The notes under the pieces: model-generated
Databases searched by the model: none
What the model was told of the DNA's origin: nothing
The model's input: only the letters and a program-made list of their open reading frames with translations
Program-made: the position numbers and the translations under genes
NCBI GenBank assembly: GCA_963743945.1
Contig: CAVURO010000010.1
Location: 186,001 to 250,000 of the forward strand
Reading direction: 5' to 3'
DNA from: JACOTK01 sp963743945
Lineage (GTDB): Bacteria > Actinomycetota > Acidimicrobiia > Acidimicrobiales > CADCSY01
DNA length: 64,000 nucleotides
Shown: positions 35,525-43,976 of the stretch, piece by piece
How positions within the stretch are numbered: the first letter of the stretch is position 1
Layout: each line of letters begins with the position of its first letter

Positions 35525-36940
35525 TCAGTCCTCTTCGTACTCGAACGAAAGCTTGCCGATGGTCACGAGATCGCCCGATCGGGCGCCCGCACGTGCCAGG
35601 GCACGATTGACCCCGAGCCGCTGAAGCTGCGTGTGCGCATACTCGAGCGCATCGGCCTTGGTGAGGTCGTCGAGCGCCACCGCCCGCTCGGCCTGGCGGC
35701 CGACGACGAGGAAGCTGCCGTTGTCCCGGCGCTCGACACGAAAGCTCTCCAGGATGGGGCGGTGCACGGCGAAGGCCTCGGGTGCGGGCATCGCCACACG
35801 GGCCCGGGAGACCAACTCGGCCATCCTGCCGACCAGCCAGGCGATTCCGGCGCCGGTTGCAGCCGAGATCCGCTCACCCGGCCAGAGCGCTGCTGCCTCG
35901 TCGGGCGAGACCATGTCGGCCTTGGTCCCGATCGTGATGCGGGGACGCTCCAACAGATCGGGTTGGTACCTGCCCAGCTCCCGCAACAGCATCGCCTCCT
36001 GGTCGGCGGGGCTGGTTCCATCGGCCGCTGCAAGGTCGAGCAACACCACGAGGACCCTCGCACGCTCCACGTGGCGCAGGAACTGATGGCCCAACCCCCG
36101 GCCCTCGCTCGCGCCCTCGATGAGACCGGGGATGTCGGCGATGACCATCTCGACATCGTCGACCCGCACCACCCCCAGGTTCGGCGTCAGGGTTGTGAAG
36201 GGATAGTCGGCGATCTTGGGCTTGGCGGCCGAGATCACCGAGATCAGCGTGCTCTTGCCGACGTTCGGGTAACCGATGAGCGCGACGTCGGCCATGAGCT
36301 TGAGCTCCATCCGGAACCACTGCTCGGCGCCGACCTCACCCTGCTCCGCGAAGCTGGGGGCTCGCCGACGGTTGGACAGGAACCGCGCGTTGCCGCGCCC
36401 ACCACGGCCCCCCGCTCCCGCGAGCCAACGGTCGCCCTCGTTGACCAGGTCGGCGACCACCTTGCCGGTTTGATCCTTGATGACGGTCCCGACCGGGACG
36501 AACACCAGGAGATCCGCTCCCGAACGTCCGTGTGCCCGCTTGGACGTGCCGTGCACCCCGTTCTCGGCCCTTCGGAACGGGTGGTCACGAAAGCCAAGCA
36601 ACGAGGCCACGTTGCGATCGGCGACCAACCAGACGTCGCCACCCCGTCCTCCGTCGCCACCGTCGGGGCCGCCCTTGGCAACGTGTGCCTCACGCCGGTA
36701 GGAGGCCGCGCCTGCCCCACCGTCACCGCCCTTGACGTGAAGGCCGCTCTCGTCGACAAATTCAGGCACAACCGGCAAGGATACGACCCTTCCCGGAAAT
36801 GGCCGCTTCTTTGGCGCCTTCACATCGAGCGGGAGGATGCGACCGTCGTCCCTGCGACCGTCATCCTTTCGACCGTCGTCCTTTCGACCGTCGTCCTTTC
36901 GACCGTCGTCTCTCCGTGGCTCCTCGGTGTCGCACGTCAT
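35525..36940 (-). CDS. obgE: Obg/CgtA GTPase with repeat-bearing N-terminal extension
   Basis: 471 residues from ATG 36940, preceded by AGGAGG at 6 nt. Residues 1-35 are a charged extension of DDGRK-type pentapeptides. The glycine-rich Obg domain follows (FVDESGLHVKGGDGGAGAAS). The G domain has G1 GYPNVGKST, G2 DYPFTTLTPN, G3 DIPGLIEGA and G4 TKAD, and a C-terminal Obg_C (OCT) domain closes the protein. Obg acts in assembly of the large ribosomal subunit and the stress response. It is followed tightly by proB. The next minus-strand genes upstream in the block, rpmA and rplU, are now about 11 kb away. Confidence 0.95.
   Translation of the reverse strand: MTCDTEEPRRDDGRKDDGRKDDGRKDDGRRDDGRILPLDVKAPKKRPFPGRVVSLPVVPEFVDESGLHVKGGDGGAGAASYRREAHVAKGGPDGGDGGRGGDVWLVADRNVASLLGFRDHPFRRAENGVHGTSKRAHGRSGADLLVFVPVGTVIKDQTGKVVADLVNEGDRWLAGAGGRGGRGNARFLSNRRRAPSFAEQGEVGAEQWFRMELKLMADVALIGYPNVGKSTLISVISAAKPKIADYPFTTLTPNLGVVRVDDVEMVIADIPGLIEGASEGRGLGHQFLRHVERARVLVVLLDLAAADGTSPADQEAMLLRELGRYQPDLLERPRITIGTKADMVSPDEAAALWPGERISAATGAGIAWLVGRMAELVSRARVAMPAPEAFAVHRPILESFRVERRDNGSFLVVGRQAERAVALDDLTKADALEYAHTQLQRLGVNRALARAGARSGDLVTIGKLSFEYEED
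36841..36915 (-). repeat. Five 15-bp tandem repeats encoding the ObgE N-terminal extension
   Basis: Five near-identical units of the type GACCGTCGTCCTTTC (plus-strand reading) encode DDGRK-like pentapeptides in frame. The middle units are identical, and the outer ones carry one to four changes. Confidence 0.9.
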
Positions 36941-36943
36941 GGG

Positions 36944-36949
36944 TAACCT
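36944..36949 (+). promoter_or_regulatory. -10 box of a probable leaderless promoter (dGTPase gene)
   Basis: TAACCT fits TAnnnT and ends 6 nt before ATG 36956. It overlaps the obgE ribosome-binding site on the other strand: the two divergent start codons are only 15 bp apart, so transcription of one must cross the start region of the other. Confidence 0.4.
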
Positions 36950-36955
36950 CCTGAC

Positions 36956-38101
36956 ATGGAGGACGTACGGGGAACCGACCTGAGCGAGCGGGCAGCGCGA
37001 TGGGCCTCCACCATGCACGGCCATGGGGCGGCGATGCCCATTCGTCTGGCCCACCACGACAGCACGGCCAAGGTGGGTGCGATCACGTCCCTCGAACGCG
37101 AGGAGCGTGAAGCCCTCGAATCGCTCGGTCTGGCTCCCGGGGCAACGCGATCCCGAGGCGCCGGCACCCGACGCCGGGAGGAGGAGCCGGACCCCTTCCG
37201 CACCTGTTTCGAGCGTGATCGCGACCGCATCCTCCACAGCACGGCGTTTCGCCGCCTGGCAGGCAAGACCCAGGTGTTCGTCTTTCCCGATGACCATCAA
37301 CGCACTCGTCTCACCCATGCGATCGAGGTCACCCAGGTCGCCGCCGCGGTGGCGAGGACGACCCGGCTCAACGTTGCGCTGACCGAGGCCATCGCACTGG
37401 GCCACGACTGCGGCCACGGCCCGGGCGGACATGCGAGCGAGGATGCGCTTTCCCCCTATCTCGCCGAGGGCTTCGACCATGCGCAATGGGGTGCCGACGT
37501 CGTGCTCGATCCCCTCAACCTGTGCGCCGAGACGCTTGACGGCATACGCAACCACTCATGGTCCCGACCTGCACCCTGGACCGCCGAGGGTGAGGTCGTG
37601 TCGTGGGCCGACCGCATCGCCTACACCTGTCACGACCTCGAGGACGCCGTTCAGGCGGGAGTCGTCACCTACTCGATGCTGCCCAAGAACGTCATCGAGC
37701 GTTGCGGCGCCTCACGGTCCGCTCAGCTCAGCGCATTCATCGCAGGCATGGTCGAAGCCGTGAACGTGACCGGCCAGGTGGGCATGACCGAGCCCATGTC
37801 CGAGGCGCTCGGTGAGCTTCGTGCCTTCAACTACGAGCACATCTACCTGCGGGATGCCTCCGTGGCACAGGGCAGGGCCGTCATCGATCTGCTCCAGGCC
37901 CTCGTGGAGTACTACATGGCCTGTCCGAACGCGCTTGGGATCGATCAACGCGATGAGTCCGAATCGAACGAACGTGCTCGTCAGGCCGTGACCTACGTGG
38001 CCGGCATGACCGATCGCTTTGCCTGCCAACAGGCGATTCATCTGCTGGCATGGCCCTCCAACCGTCTCCCCCACGGCTTCGACATTCGCACCAACCCCTG
38101 A
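36956..38101 (+). CDS. dgt: dGTPase-like HD-domain triphosphohydrolase
   Basis: 381 residues from ATG 36956; a later ATG at 37013 is possible. The conserved block ERDRDRILHSTAFRRLAGKTQVFVFPDDHQRTRLTHAIEV near residue 80 contains the first HD ligand. ALGHDCGHGPGGHASEDAL near residue 145 gives the HD dyad, and WADRIAYTCHDLEDAVQAG gives the last aspartate. Family members hydrolyse dGTP or other dNTPs to the nucleoside and triphosphate, which affects dNTP pools. dnaG commonly neighbours this gene in actinobacteria but does not here. Confidence 0.9.
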   Translation: MEDVRGTDLSERAARWASTMHGHGAAMPIRLAHHDSTAKVGAITSLEREEREALESLGLAPGATRSRGAGTRRREEEPDPFRTCFERDRDRILHSTAFRRLAGKTQVFVFPDDHQRTRLTHAIEVTQVAAAVARTTRLNVALTEAIALGHDCGHGPGGHASEDALSPYLAEGFDHAQWGADVVLDPLNLCAETLDGIRNHSWSRPAPWTAEGEVVSWADRIAYTCHDLEDAVQAGVVTYSMLPKNVIERCGASRSAQLSAFIAGMVEAVNVTGQVGMTEPMSEALGELRAFNYEHIYLRDASVAQGRAVIDLLQALVEYYMACPNALGIDQRDESESNERARQAVTYVAGMTDRFACQQAIHLLAWPSNRLPHGFDIRTNP

Positions 38102-38142
38102 GAAGCGCGGGGCCAGGGCGTCGCCGCACGGCAATGCCCTGC

Positions 38143-39933
38143 TCAGCCAATCACGAAGGGTGGCTCGATGAGGTGGACGCCGGGTCCGCCATCGGAACCT
38201 GGACCGTCCGGCACCAACATCGCCTGACCTGACGCCGGCACCCCGGGTTGGTGCCCACCGGGACGCCAGCGATGCCACACCTGATCGACGCCGAGTGGAT
38301 GCACCGTCAACCGACCGTCGTTTCCGATGTGCAAACGGAGGAAGCACTTGTGACGGGTCAGACGCAGGGACGAGAATGCCTCGTTGCCGTGCAGACCGAA
38401 CAGCGCGGATGCGGAGGCAAGGTAGGCCCCCATCACGAATGCGCCGACCAAGGCGCCGACCCCGGCGGCGATCACCACGAGTGACGCGGTGAACCCATAC
38501 CCGCTTGCCACCGACCCGGCCACTTTCACCCCGAACATCTCCACGCCGATCACGGCGGCGACCTGGCTTGCCCCATGCGCAGCACCCATGACCACCTTCA
38601 TGAGGACGCGCGCCCGTCGGTTCTTCGAGGAGGGAGCGGAGGGTTTGGCGAAGGCGACAAGGAGCGCCGTCACCGCCACGATAAGAAGAATGGAGGCCGG
38701 CGAGCGAAACAGCCCCGAGGCGAGGTCGAGGAATCCCAGGGTCGAGGCCCGTTCTTCGAGGTCGGCCGCCGATCGACCTGCAAGATCGGTGAGGCCCACC
38801 TTGTTGGTCGTCAAGAACGCGAGATGCAGCGGCGCGGAAAGCATGAGGAAGGAAGGGTTGCGGATCGGAAGCAGGACGGCTCCCCAGGCGAGCCGCCGCG
38901 AGGTCCGCCTGGTCGGGTAACACCGGTCCTCCAGGCGATAGGTGACCGAGGATGTCGCCGGCGGCGCGGTCCCTCCCGGTGTGGGCGACTCCAGGGTGAT
39001 GGTCCCGGGCAGATCGTGGGTCGGATGCAGGAAGGCCCCGCCTCCCCCGGCGGTCACCTTGTGGCTGCCGTCGTCACCCACGTAGTGGGCATAGTGATGG
39101 GAGTCACCGCTCAGCATCAGCAGCACCCGGGCGCCGATCGGCTCGATGAGCTTGCGCTCGAGAAAATCGAGCGCCGCGTAGGCACTCGGATCGCCCGCCG
39201 CATCCACCCACGCCGGTTCGGGCACACACAGGATGACCTTCGCGTCCGGGCCCATCAACTCCCTGGCGATCCCCTCGAAGTAGTGCCTCTGGGGTTCGTC
39301 GAGCTCCGCCCCCTTCTGCAGGTCGATCGCCCACAACCACCAATTGTGAGGTAATTGCACTGCTGCGTAGCTGCGCCGCTGAACGCTTCGCCAGGCCCCG
39401 ATCCAGCGTTCCTGGGTGAAGAGCCGGACAAAGGCCGTCAGCCCGTCGTACCAGTCGTGGTTACCGGGGATCGCCACCAGGCTCGGGGCCGCGTTCTCGT
39501 CATCGATCAACGGGAACGCCGCACGAAAGGGACCCGCGAAGCGATCCTCATAGGCCGACGGGGCGGCGCACGGATACACCTGATCACCGCCCAGGACCAG
39601 CAGTTGTGCCCGCGGGAGCTCCCGATCGGATCCGGTGACCCGAAGTCGTTCGCGGCCGGCCAGCCACGCAACCGAATAGGTGGCATCGAAGCCGTCCCCC
39701 GTGTCGGCGATGAAATCGAACCAGAGCTCCTCCTCCTGGCCATGGCGAATGATGCACCCGCTCGGGAAGCTCTGCTGCAGCTCTCGCTTGTCCATGTAGG
39801 AGCCCAGTGCACCCGCCAGGACCACCCGCATCCCGGACATGGCCAGGACCGTGGGGCTGAACCATCGAACGGCATCCCGGGGGACAAAGTTCACCCCCGC
39901 CTCCCGGGCCGCCCTCCTTGTTCGCATCACCAT
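38143..39933 (-). CDS. Large calcineurin-like metallophosphoesterase with membrane segments
   Basis: About 596 residues from ATG 39933; a TTG at 39987 would add 18. The phosphoesterase metal motifs appear in order: DFIADTGDGFDAT, LVLGGDQVYP, VAIPGNHDWYDG and LMLSGDSHHYAHYVG. The active domain spans about residues 70-340. Behind it lie three or four hydrophobic segments (about 365-545), so the protein is probably membrane-anchored with a soluble catalytic part. The substrate is unknown; the family includes nucleotide and phospholipid phosphatases. It is divergent from the ECF sigma gene. Confidence 0.8.
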   Translation of the reverse strand: MVMRTRRAAREAGVNFVPRDAVRWFSPTVLAMSGMRVVLAGALGSYMDKRELQQSFPSGCIIRHGQEEELWFDFIADTGDGFDATYSVAWLAGRERLRVTGSDRELPRAQLLVLGGDQVYPCAAPSAYEDRFAGPFRAAFPLIDDENAAPSLVAIPGNHDWYDGLTAFVRLFTQERWIGAWRSVQRRSYAAVQLPHNWWLWAIDLQKGAELDEPQRHYFEGIARELMGPDAKVILCVPEPAWVDAAGDPSAYAALDFLERKLIEPIGARVLLMLSGDSHHYAHYVGDDGSHKVTAGGGGAFLHPTHDLPGTITLESPTPGGTAPPATSSVTYRLEDRCYPTRRTSRRLAWGAVLLPIRNPSFLMLSAPLHLAFLTTNKVGLTDLAGRSAADLEERASTLGFLDLASGLFRSPASILLIVAVTALLVAFAKPSAPSSKNRRARVLMKVVMGAAHGASQVAAVIGVEMFGVKVAGSVASGYGFTASLVVIAAGVGALVGAFVMGAYLASASALFGLHGNEAFSSLRLTRHKCFLRLHIGNDGRLTVHPLGVDQVWHRWRPGGHQPGVPASGQAMLVPDGPGSDGGPGVHLIEPPFVIG

Positions 39934-40023
39934 TCGAGTCCAAGGTAACCCCAAGAAATACCCAAGATCGTCGTCGGATACTCGCAATGCCTTGGATTGA
40001 GGCGACGTTGAAGGGAGAGCCCG

Positions 40024-40623
40024 TTGAGTGACATGACATCACCACCGATCCACGAGGTGTCTCCGGGAACTTTGGTGCGCTGCGCTCAGGCAGGCGACCC
40101 GCGTGCCTGGGACGAGCTTGTCGAGCGGTTCGGCTCGCTCGTCTGGTGGACAGCCCGCCGGCGAGGCCTCTCGGATGCCGACGCAGGCGATGTCTCCCAG
40201 ACGACCTGGCTGCGATGCGTGCAGTCCATCGACAAGATCCGCGATCCGGAGGCCATCAGTGGCTGGCTCGTCACCACGGCCCGCCGCGAGGCCATTCGGC
40301 TCTCGAAGCGTGCGGGACGTCAGGTGCTGATCGGTGATGAAAATGAGCATCAACTCGATGCGATCGATGTCCGAGACCGGACTTGCCCGGATGCCACGTT
40401 GATCACCGAGGAAGAGGCAGCGGGCGTGCGTCAGGCCATGAAGCGCCTTCCACAACGTGGTCAGGACCTTCTCCTGATGCTGATGGAGGACGATCGTCCG
40501 AACTACGCGGCGATCGCCGACGCCTTCGACATGCCGGTCGGCAGCATCGGCCCGACCCGGGCCCGACAACTCGAGCGCCTGCGGAGCGCTCCCGAGCTTC
40601 GGGCCCTCGCGCCGCATGGCTAG
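40024..40623 (+). CDS. ECF-type RNA polymerase sigma factor
   Basis: 199 residues from TTG 40024; ATG 40033 is an alternative. Region 2 spans LVRCAQAGDPRAWDELVERFGSLVWWTARRRG to ISGWLVTTARREAIRLSKR near residues 18-95. Region 4 is AMKRLPQRGQDLLLMLMEDDRPNYAAIADAFDMPVGSIGPTRARQLERLR. No anti-sigma factor gene is adjacent; the next gene is the GMC oxidoreductase 60 bp downstream. The factor might control the GMC-patatin pair or the metallophosphoesterase, but this is inference. Confidence 0.88.
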   Translation: MSDMTSPPIHEVSPGTLVRCAQAGDPRAWDELVERFGSLVWWTARRRGLSDADAGDVSQTTWLRCVQSIDKIRDPEAISGWLVTTARREAIRLSKRAGRQVLIGDENEHQLDAIDVRDRTCPDATLITEEEAAGVRQAMKRLPQRGQDLLLMLMEDDRPNYAAIADAFDMPVGSIGPTRARQLERLRSAPELRALAPHG

Positions 40624-40683
40624 GTCCACCTCCCACCTCAGCTAGATTGCCGTCCAACAGGGCACTCCCGGGAGGACCTCCGG

Positions 40684-42348
40684 ATGGCGGGCACCGCATC
40701 AACCATGGAGCATGCCGAGGTCGTCGTTGTCGGGTCCGGCTTCGGCGGGTCGGTCACCGCCGCCCGCCTCGCGGCGGGCAATCTGGGAGTCATCGTCCTC
40801 GAACGGGGCAGGCACTACCCGCCGGGCTCGTTTCCCCGAAGCCCCCACGGATTGGCCAACAACGTGTGGGATCCCGGGACACAGCATCTGGGACTCTTCG
40901 ATCTCTGGTCCTTCGCCGGTATCGACGCGCTGGTGTCGAGCGGCGTCGGGGGTGGATCCCTGATCTACGCGAACGTGCTGTTGCGCATGGAACCCACGTG
41001 GTTCCGGACCACGTTCCCGGATGGCACCGAACAGCACTGGCCGGTCACTCGACGTGACCTCGACCCCTTCTACGACTTGGCCGAGGCCATGCTCGGCGCT
41101 CAGCTCTACCCGATGGATCAACCCGAGTACGCACAGGTGCCGAAGGTCAGGGCGTTTCATGACGCAGCCACGGCATGTGGCCTGACGGCTCAACCCCTGA
41201 AGCTTGCCGTCACCTTTGCCAACCCCGGACAGCCTGCCGGCCGCAACCAGGCGATCACCGACGGTCGCAACCCCGCCGACAATCGTCGCACGTGTCGGAT
41301 GTGCGGGGAATGCGACATCGGCTGCAACGACGGGGCCAAGAACACCCTCGACCACAACTATCTGGCCGACGCCGTCAGGGACGGCGCCGAGATCCGCGAG
41401 CTCTGTGAGGTCATCCAGCTGGAGGTGACCGCACAGGGCCGTTTCGTCGTCACCTACCTCGATCGTCGCGCCGGCCCCGACCGATCCCCGGTTCATCGTT
41501 CCATAAGCGCCGAACGGCTGGTTCTCGCCGCCGGGACGCTCGGCACCACCTATCTGTTGCTTCGCAATCGAGCGGCATTCGGCCCGCTCAGCCCTGCCCT
41601 CGGCACCAGGTTCAGCGGCAACGGCGATCTGCTCGGATTCCTCGGTCGGGCACGAACCCGCCAGGCGGGGCGATGGAGGCCGACCAACCTCGACGCCGCA
41701 CAGGGGCCCGTGATCACGAGCGCGATTCGCATTCCGGATCGGTCCGAGGGCGGCACCGGACAGGGTTTCCTCATCGAGGACGGCGGCAACCCCGACTTCG
41801 TCAACTGGGCGGCAGGAGTTCTGCCCTTGCCGGCGACACTGCGTCGCGTCGCTCACGTCGCGCGAAGGGTGATGGTGGCGAAACTGCTCGGCTCGTCCCG
41901 GAGCCGTTACGGCGGCGAGCTGGCGGCACTGGTGGACCGCTACGCCTCGTCGTCGATGCCCCTGCTCGGCATGGGACGCGACACCCCCGACGGCATCATG
42001 CGACTCGAGCGCGACGACCTCGCCATCGACTGGAGCACGAAGACGTCCCGGCCCTACTTCGACGACGTCGAGGAAGTCATGCGACGACTGGCCAGGGCAA
42101 CTGGCGGGAAGCTCCGCCTGAACCCGCTCTCGATGTTGCAGCGGGTGATCACGGTCCATCCCCTGGGGGGCTGTCCCATGGGCGAGCACCCCGCAGATGG
42201 CGTCGTCGACAGCTTTGGTCGAGTCTTCGGCCATGAACGGTTCTCGATCGCCGACGGCTCGATGCTCCCGGGCCCGACCGGCGCCAACCCGGCATTGACC
42301 ATCGCCGCGCTTGCCGAGCGTGCGGCCGCCGAGGTGCTGTCCTCGTGA
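40684..42348 (+). CDS. GMC-family flavoprotein oxidoreductase, cholesterol oxidase-like
   Basis: 554 residues with GGGAGGA before ATG 40684. An N-terminal Rossmann FAD motif VVVGSGFGGSVTAARLA is followed by SSGVGGGSLIYANVLLRM. A cysteine cluster at C204, C207, C210 and C214 (CRMCGECDIGC) comes next, then a C-terminal HPLGGCPMG and SIADGSMLPGPTGANPALTIAALAER. The layout resembles actinobacterial ChoD-like proteins, which also carry such a cysteine cluster; it may bind an iron-sulfur cluster. The substrate is probably a sterol or other alcohol. It overlaps the patatin gene by 4 bp (GTGA), so they act together. Confidence 0.82.
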   Translation: MAGTASTMEHAEVVVVGSGFGGSVTAARLAAGNLGVIVLERGRHYPPGSFPRSPHGLANNVWDPGTQHLGLFDLWSFAGIDALVSSGVGGGSLIYANVLLRMEPTWFRTTFPDGTEQHWPVTRRDLDPFYDLAEAMLGAQLYPMDQPEYAQVPKVRAFHDAATACGLTAQPLKLAVTFANPGQPAGRNQAITDGRNPADNRRTCRMCGECDIGCNDGAKNTLDHNYLADAVRDGAEIRELCEVIQLEVTAQGRFVVTYLDRRAGPDRSPVHRSISAERLVLAAGTLGTTYLLLRNRAAFGPLSPALGTRFSGNGDLLGFLGRARTRQAGRWRPTNLDAAQGPVITSAIRIPDRSEGGTGQGFLIEDGGNPDFVNWAAGVLPLPATLRRVAHVARRVMVAKLLGSSRSRYGGELAALVDRYASSSMPLLGMGRDTPDGIMRLERDDLAIDWSTKTSRPYFDDVEEVMRRLARATGGKLRLNPLSMLQRVITVHPLGGCPMGEHPADGVVDSFGRVFGHERFSIADGSMLPGPTGANPALTIAALAERAAAEVLSS

Positions 42349-43877
42349 GCAACAGCCCGCCCACGGAGGCGCCGACCCGGCGATCGCTGATCCTCGCCGG
42401 CGGGGGCATGAAGGTCGCCTTCCAGGCGGGTGTGCTGCAGGTGTGGCTCGACGAGGCGGGCATCACCTTCGACCATGCCGACGGAGCGAGCGGCGGCGTG
42501 TTCAACCTCGCCATGTACGCCCAGGGGATGACCGGCACACGGATCGCCGACAACTGGCGTGGCCTGCGACCGCTCGCGATGGTTCGGCCGAACTGGCGAG
42601 GCATGCTGCGCGGCCCTCGGCTGAGATCGTTGTTTCGCCTCGACCACCTCCCCTCGGAGATCTTTCCCGACTGGGGTCTCGACTGGGGCGCCATCAACCG
42701 AAGCAGGGTTGATGCCACCTTCAACGTGTACGACTTCACCGATCACGAGCTCGTGGTCCTCCCGCCGGCGGACCTCACCCCCGAGCTCCTCGTGGCCTGC
42801 GTGTCGTTGCCCGTGTGGTTTCCACCCGTCGTCACCTCGGGTCACCAATGGATCGATGCCGTGTTCGCCACCGACGCCAACATCGAGACCGCCATCGTCG
42901 ACCACGGGGCGGACGAGGTGTGGGTCATCTGGACGGTGGACCGCAGCGGGACCTGGCGCGACGGGCTCGTCGCCCAGTACTTCCAGATCATCGAGGCCGC
43001 AGCAAACGCCGAGTTGGGAGCGATCACGCGACGCATCACGCGCAACAACGAGCTCGTCGCCCAGGGCCTGGGGGGCGAGTTCGGACGGCACATCACCCTC
43101 CGGATGCTCGAAGGCTCCGTGCCGCTGCACTACCTGGTCAATGTCAGCGGGGACCGCAATCGCCGAGCGGTGGAGCTCGGCGTGCGCCATGCCCGCGAGT
43201 GGTGCGCCCGTGAAGGCATCTCGCTGGAGAACCCGTCGCCGACCCCCTACCGCGACGACACCTCGGTGCGCTTCAGCGAGACCATGCGCGGCACGATCAC
43301 CTTCGCCGACACTCCCGTCGAGGGCGCTCCCTTCGGACCCTCACACCTGCGCCACCCGCTTCAGTTCCATCTCGACATCACCGTCGACGGTGTCGACAGG
43401 TTTCTCGCGGAGCCCGCTCACCTGGCTCGAGCGAGAGGCGCCATCGACTGCGATGCCCTCGGAGGCAGGCGGCCGGTCACGGCCGGGTGGTTCAACCTGT
43501 TCGTCCACGATGACGACCCCGCCGTCAAGGAGATGCGCTACCACCTCTGGTTCACCGACAGCACCGAGCACCCGCTCACCCTCGTCGGCGTCAAGACGGT
43601 ACGCAACGACCCGGGCTTCGACGTGTGGCACGACACCACGACGCTGGCCTGCACCATCCGCGTCGGCCACATCGCGCCTGACGGGACCGGGGCGAGCCTT
43701 GCCCAAGGGACACTGCGCATCACACCGGGCGCCTTCGTGCGCCAGCTTTCCACCTTCCGCGCACGCGGACCCAACCGGGCTCGTCGCATCGGCGGACTCG
43801 GCCGCTTCGTTCGGGCATTTCTCGGCGACCTGTGGGACGTCTACGCCCGGCGATGGCTTTCCTGGGGACCGATCTAA
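42345..43877 (+). CDS. Patatin-like phospholipase family protein
   Basis: 510 residues from GTG 42345, coupled to the GMC gene. The oxyanion motif is GGGMKVAFQAG at residues 19-29 and the nucleophile elbow is GASGG near 49. The partner aspartate is likely in WIDAVFATDAN near residue 170, where the usual DGG is altered. The region after residue 300 (MRGTITFADTPVEGAPFG) is a second beta-rich domain seen in GMC-linked proteins; its role is unknown. It probably hydrolyses a lipid ester. Its stop codon TAA is created at the junction with the 100-bp mobile element, so the last codons lie right at the insertion. Confidence 0.82.
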   Translation: MSNSPPTEAPTRRSLILAGGGMKVAFQAGVLQVWLDEAGITFDHADGASGGVFNLAMYAQGMTGTRIADNWRGLRPLAMVRPNWRGMLRGPRLRSLFRLDHLPSEIFPDWGLDWGAINRSRVDATFNVYDFTDHELVVLPPADLTPELLVACVSLPVWFPPVVTSGHQWIDAVFATDANIETAIVDHGADEVWVIWTVDRSGTWRDGLVAQYFQIIEAAANAELGAITRRITRNNELVAQGLGGEFGRHITLRMLEGSVPLHYLVNVSGDRNRRAVELGVRHAREWCAREGISLENPSPTPYRDDTSVRFSETMRGTITFADTPVEGAPFGPSHLRHPLQFHLDITVDGVDRFLAEPAHLARARGAIDCDALGGRRPVTAGWFNLFVHDDDPAVKEMRYHLWFTDSTEHPLTLVGVKTVRNDPGFDVWHDTTTLACTIRVGHIAPDGTGASLAQGTLRITPGAFVRQLSTFRARGPNRARRIGGLGRFVRAFLGDLWDVYARRWLSWGPI

Positions 43878-43976
43878 GGACCCGAGACAAAACTACTTGC
43901 GCGGCCGAAGGCCGAAAGTGACTGCACCACAAAGGTCAAATATGTAGCGCCGCACAAGTAGTTTTGTCACTGGTCC
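43877..43976 (-). mobile_element. 100-bp miniature inverted-repeat element, copy B (inverted)
   Basis: Same element as at 27549-27648 in the opposite orientation, also exactly 100 bp. Relative to copy A it has about six substitutions and two single-base indels in the interior, mostly in the core. TA flanks both sides (43875-43876 and 43977-43978). It lies between two convergent genes. The plus-strand gene's stop TAA is formed by flank plus element, and the minus-strand SARP gene's stop TAG by the other flank. The arms would form a strong hairpin that could serve as a two-way terminator. Confidence 0.8.

Noticed and set aside
36841..36915. Short repeat array considered as CRISPR
   Set aside because: Units are contiguous, 15 bp long and in frame in ObgE, without spacers. 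The same holds for the arrays at 46227 and 11602. No cas genes are present.
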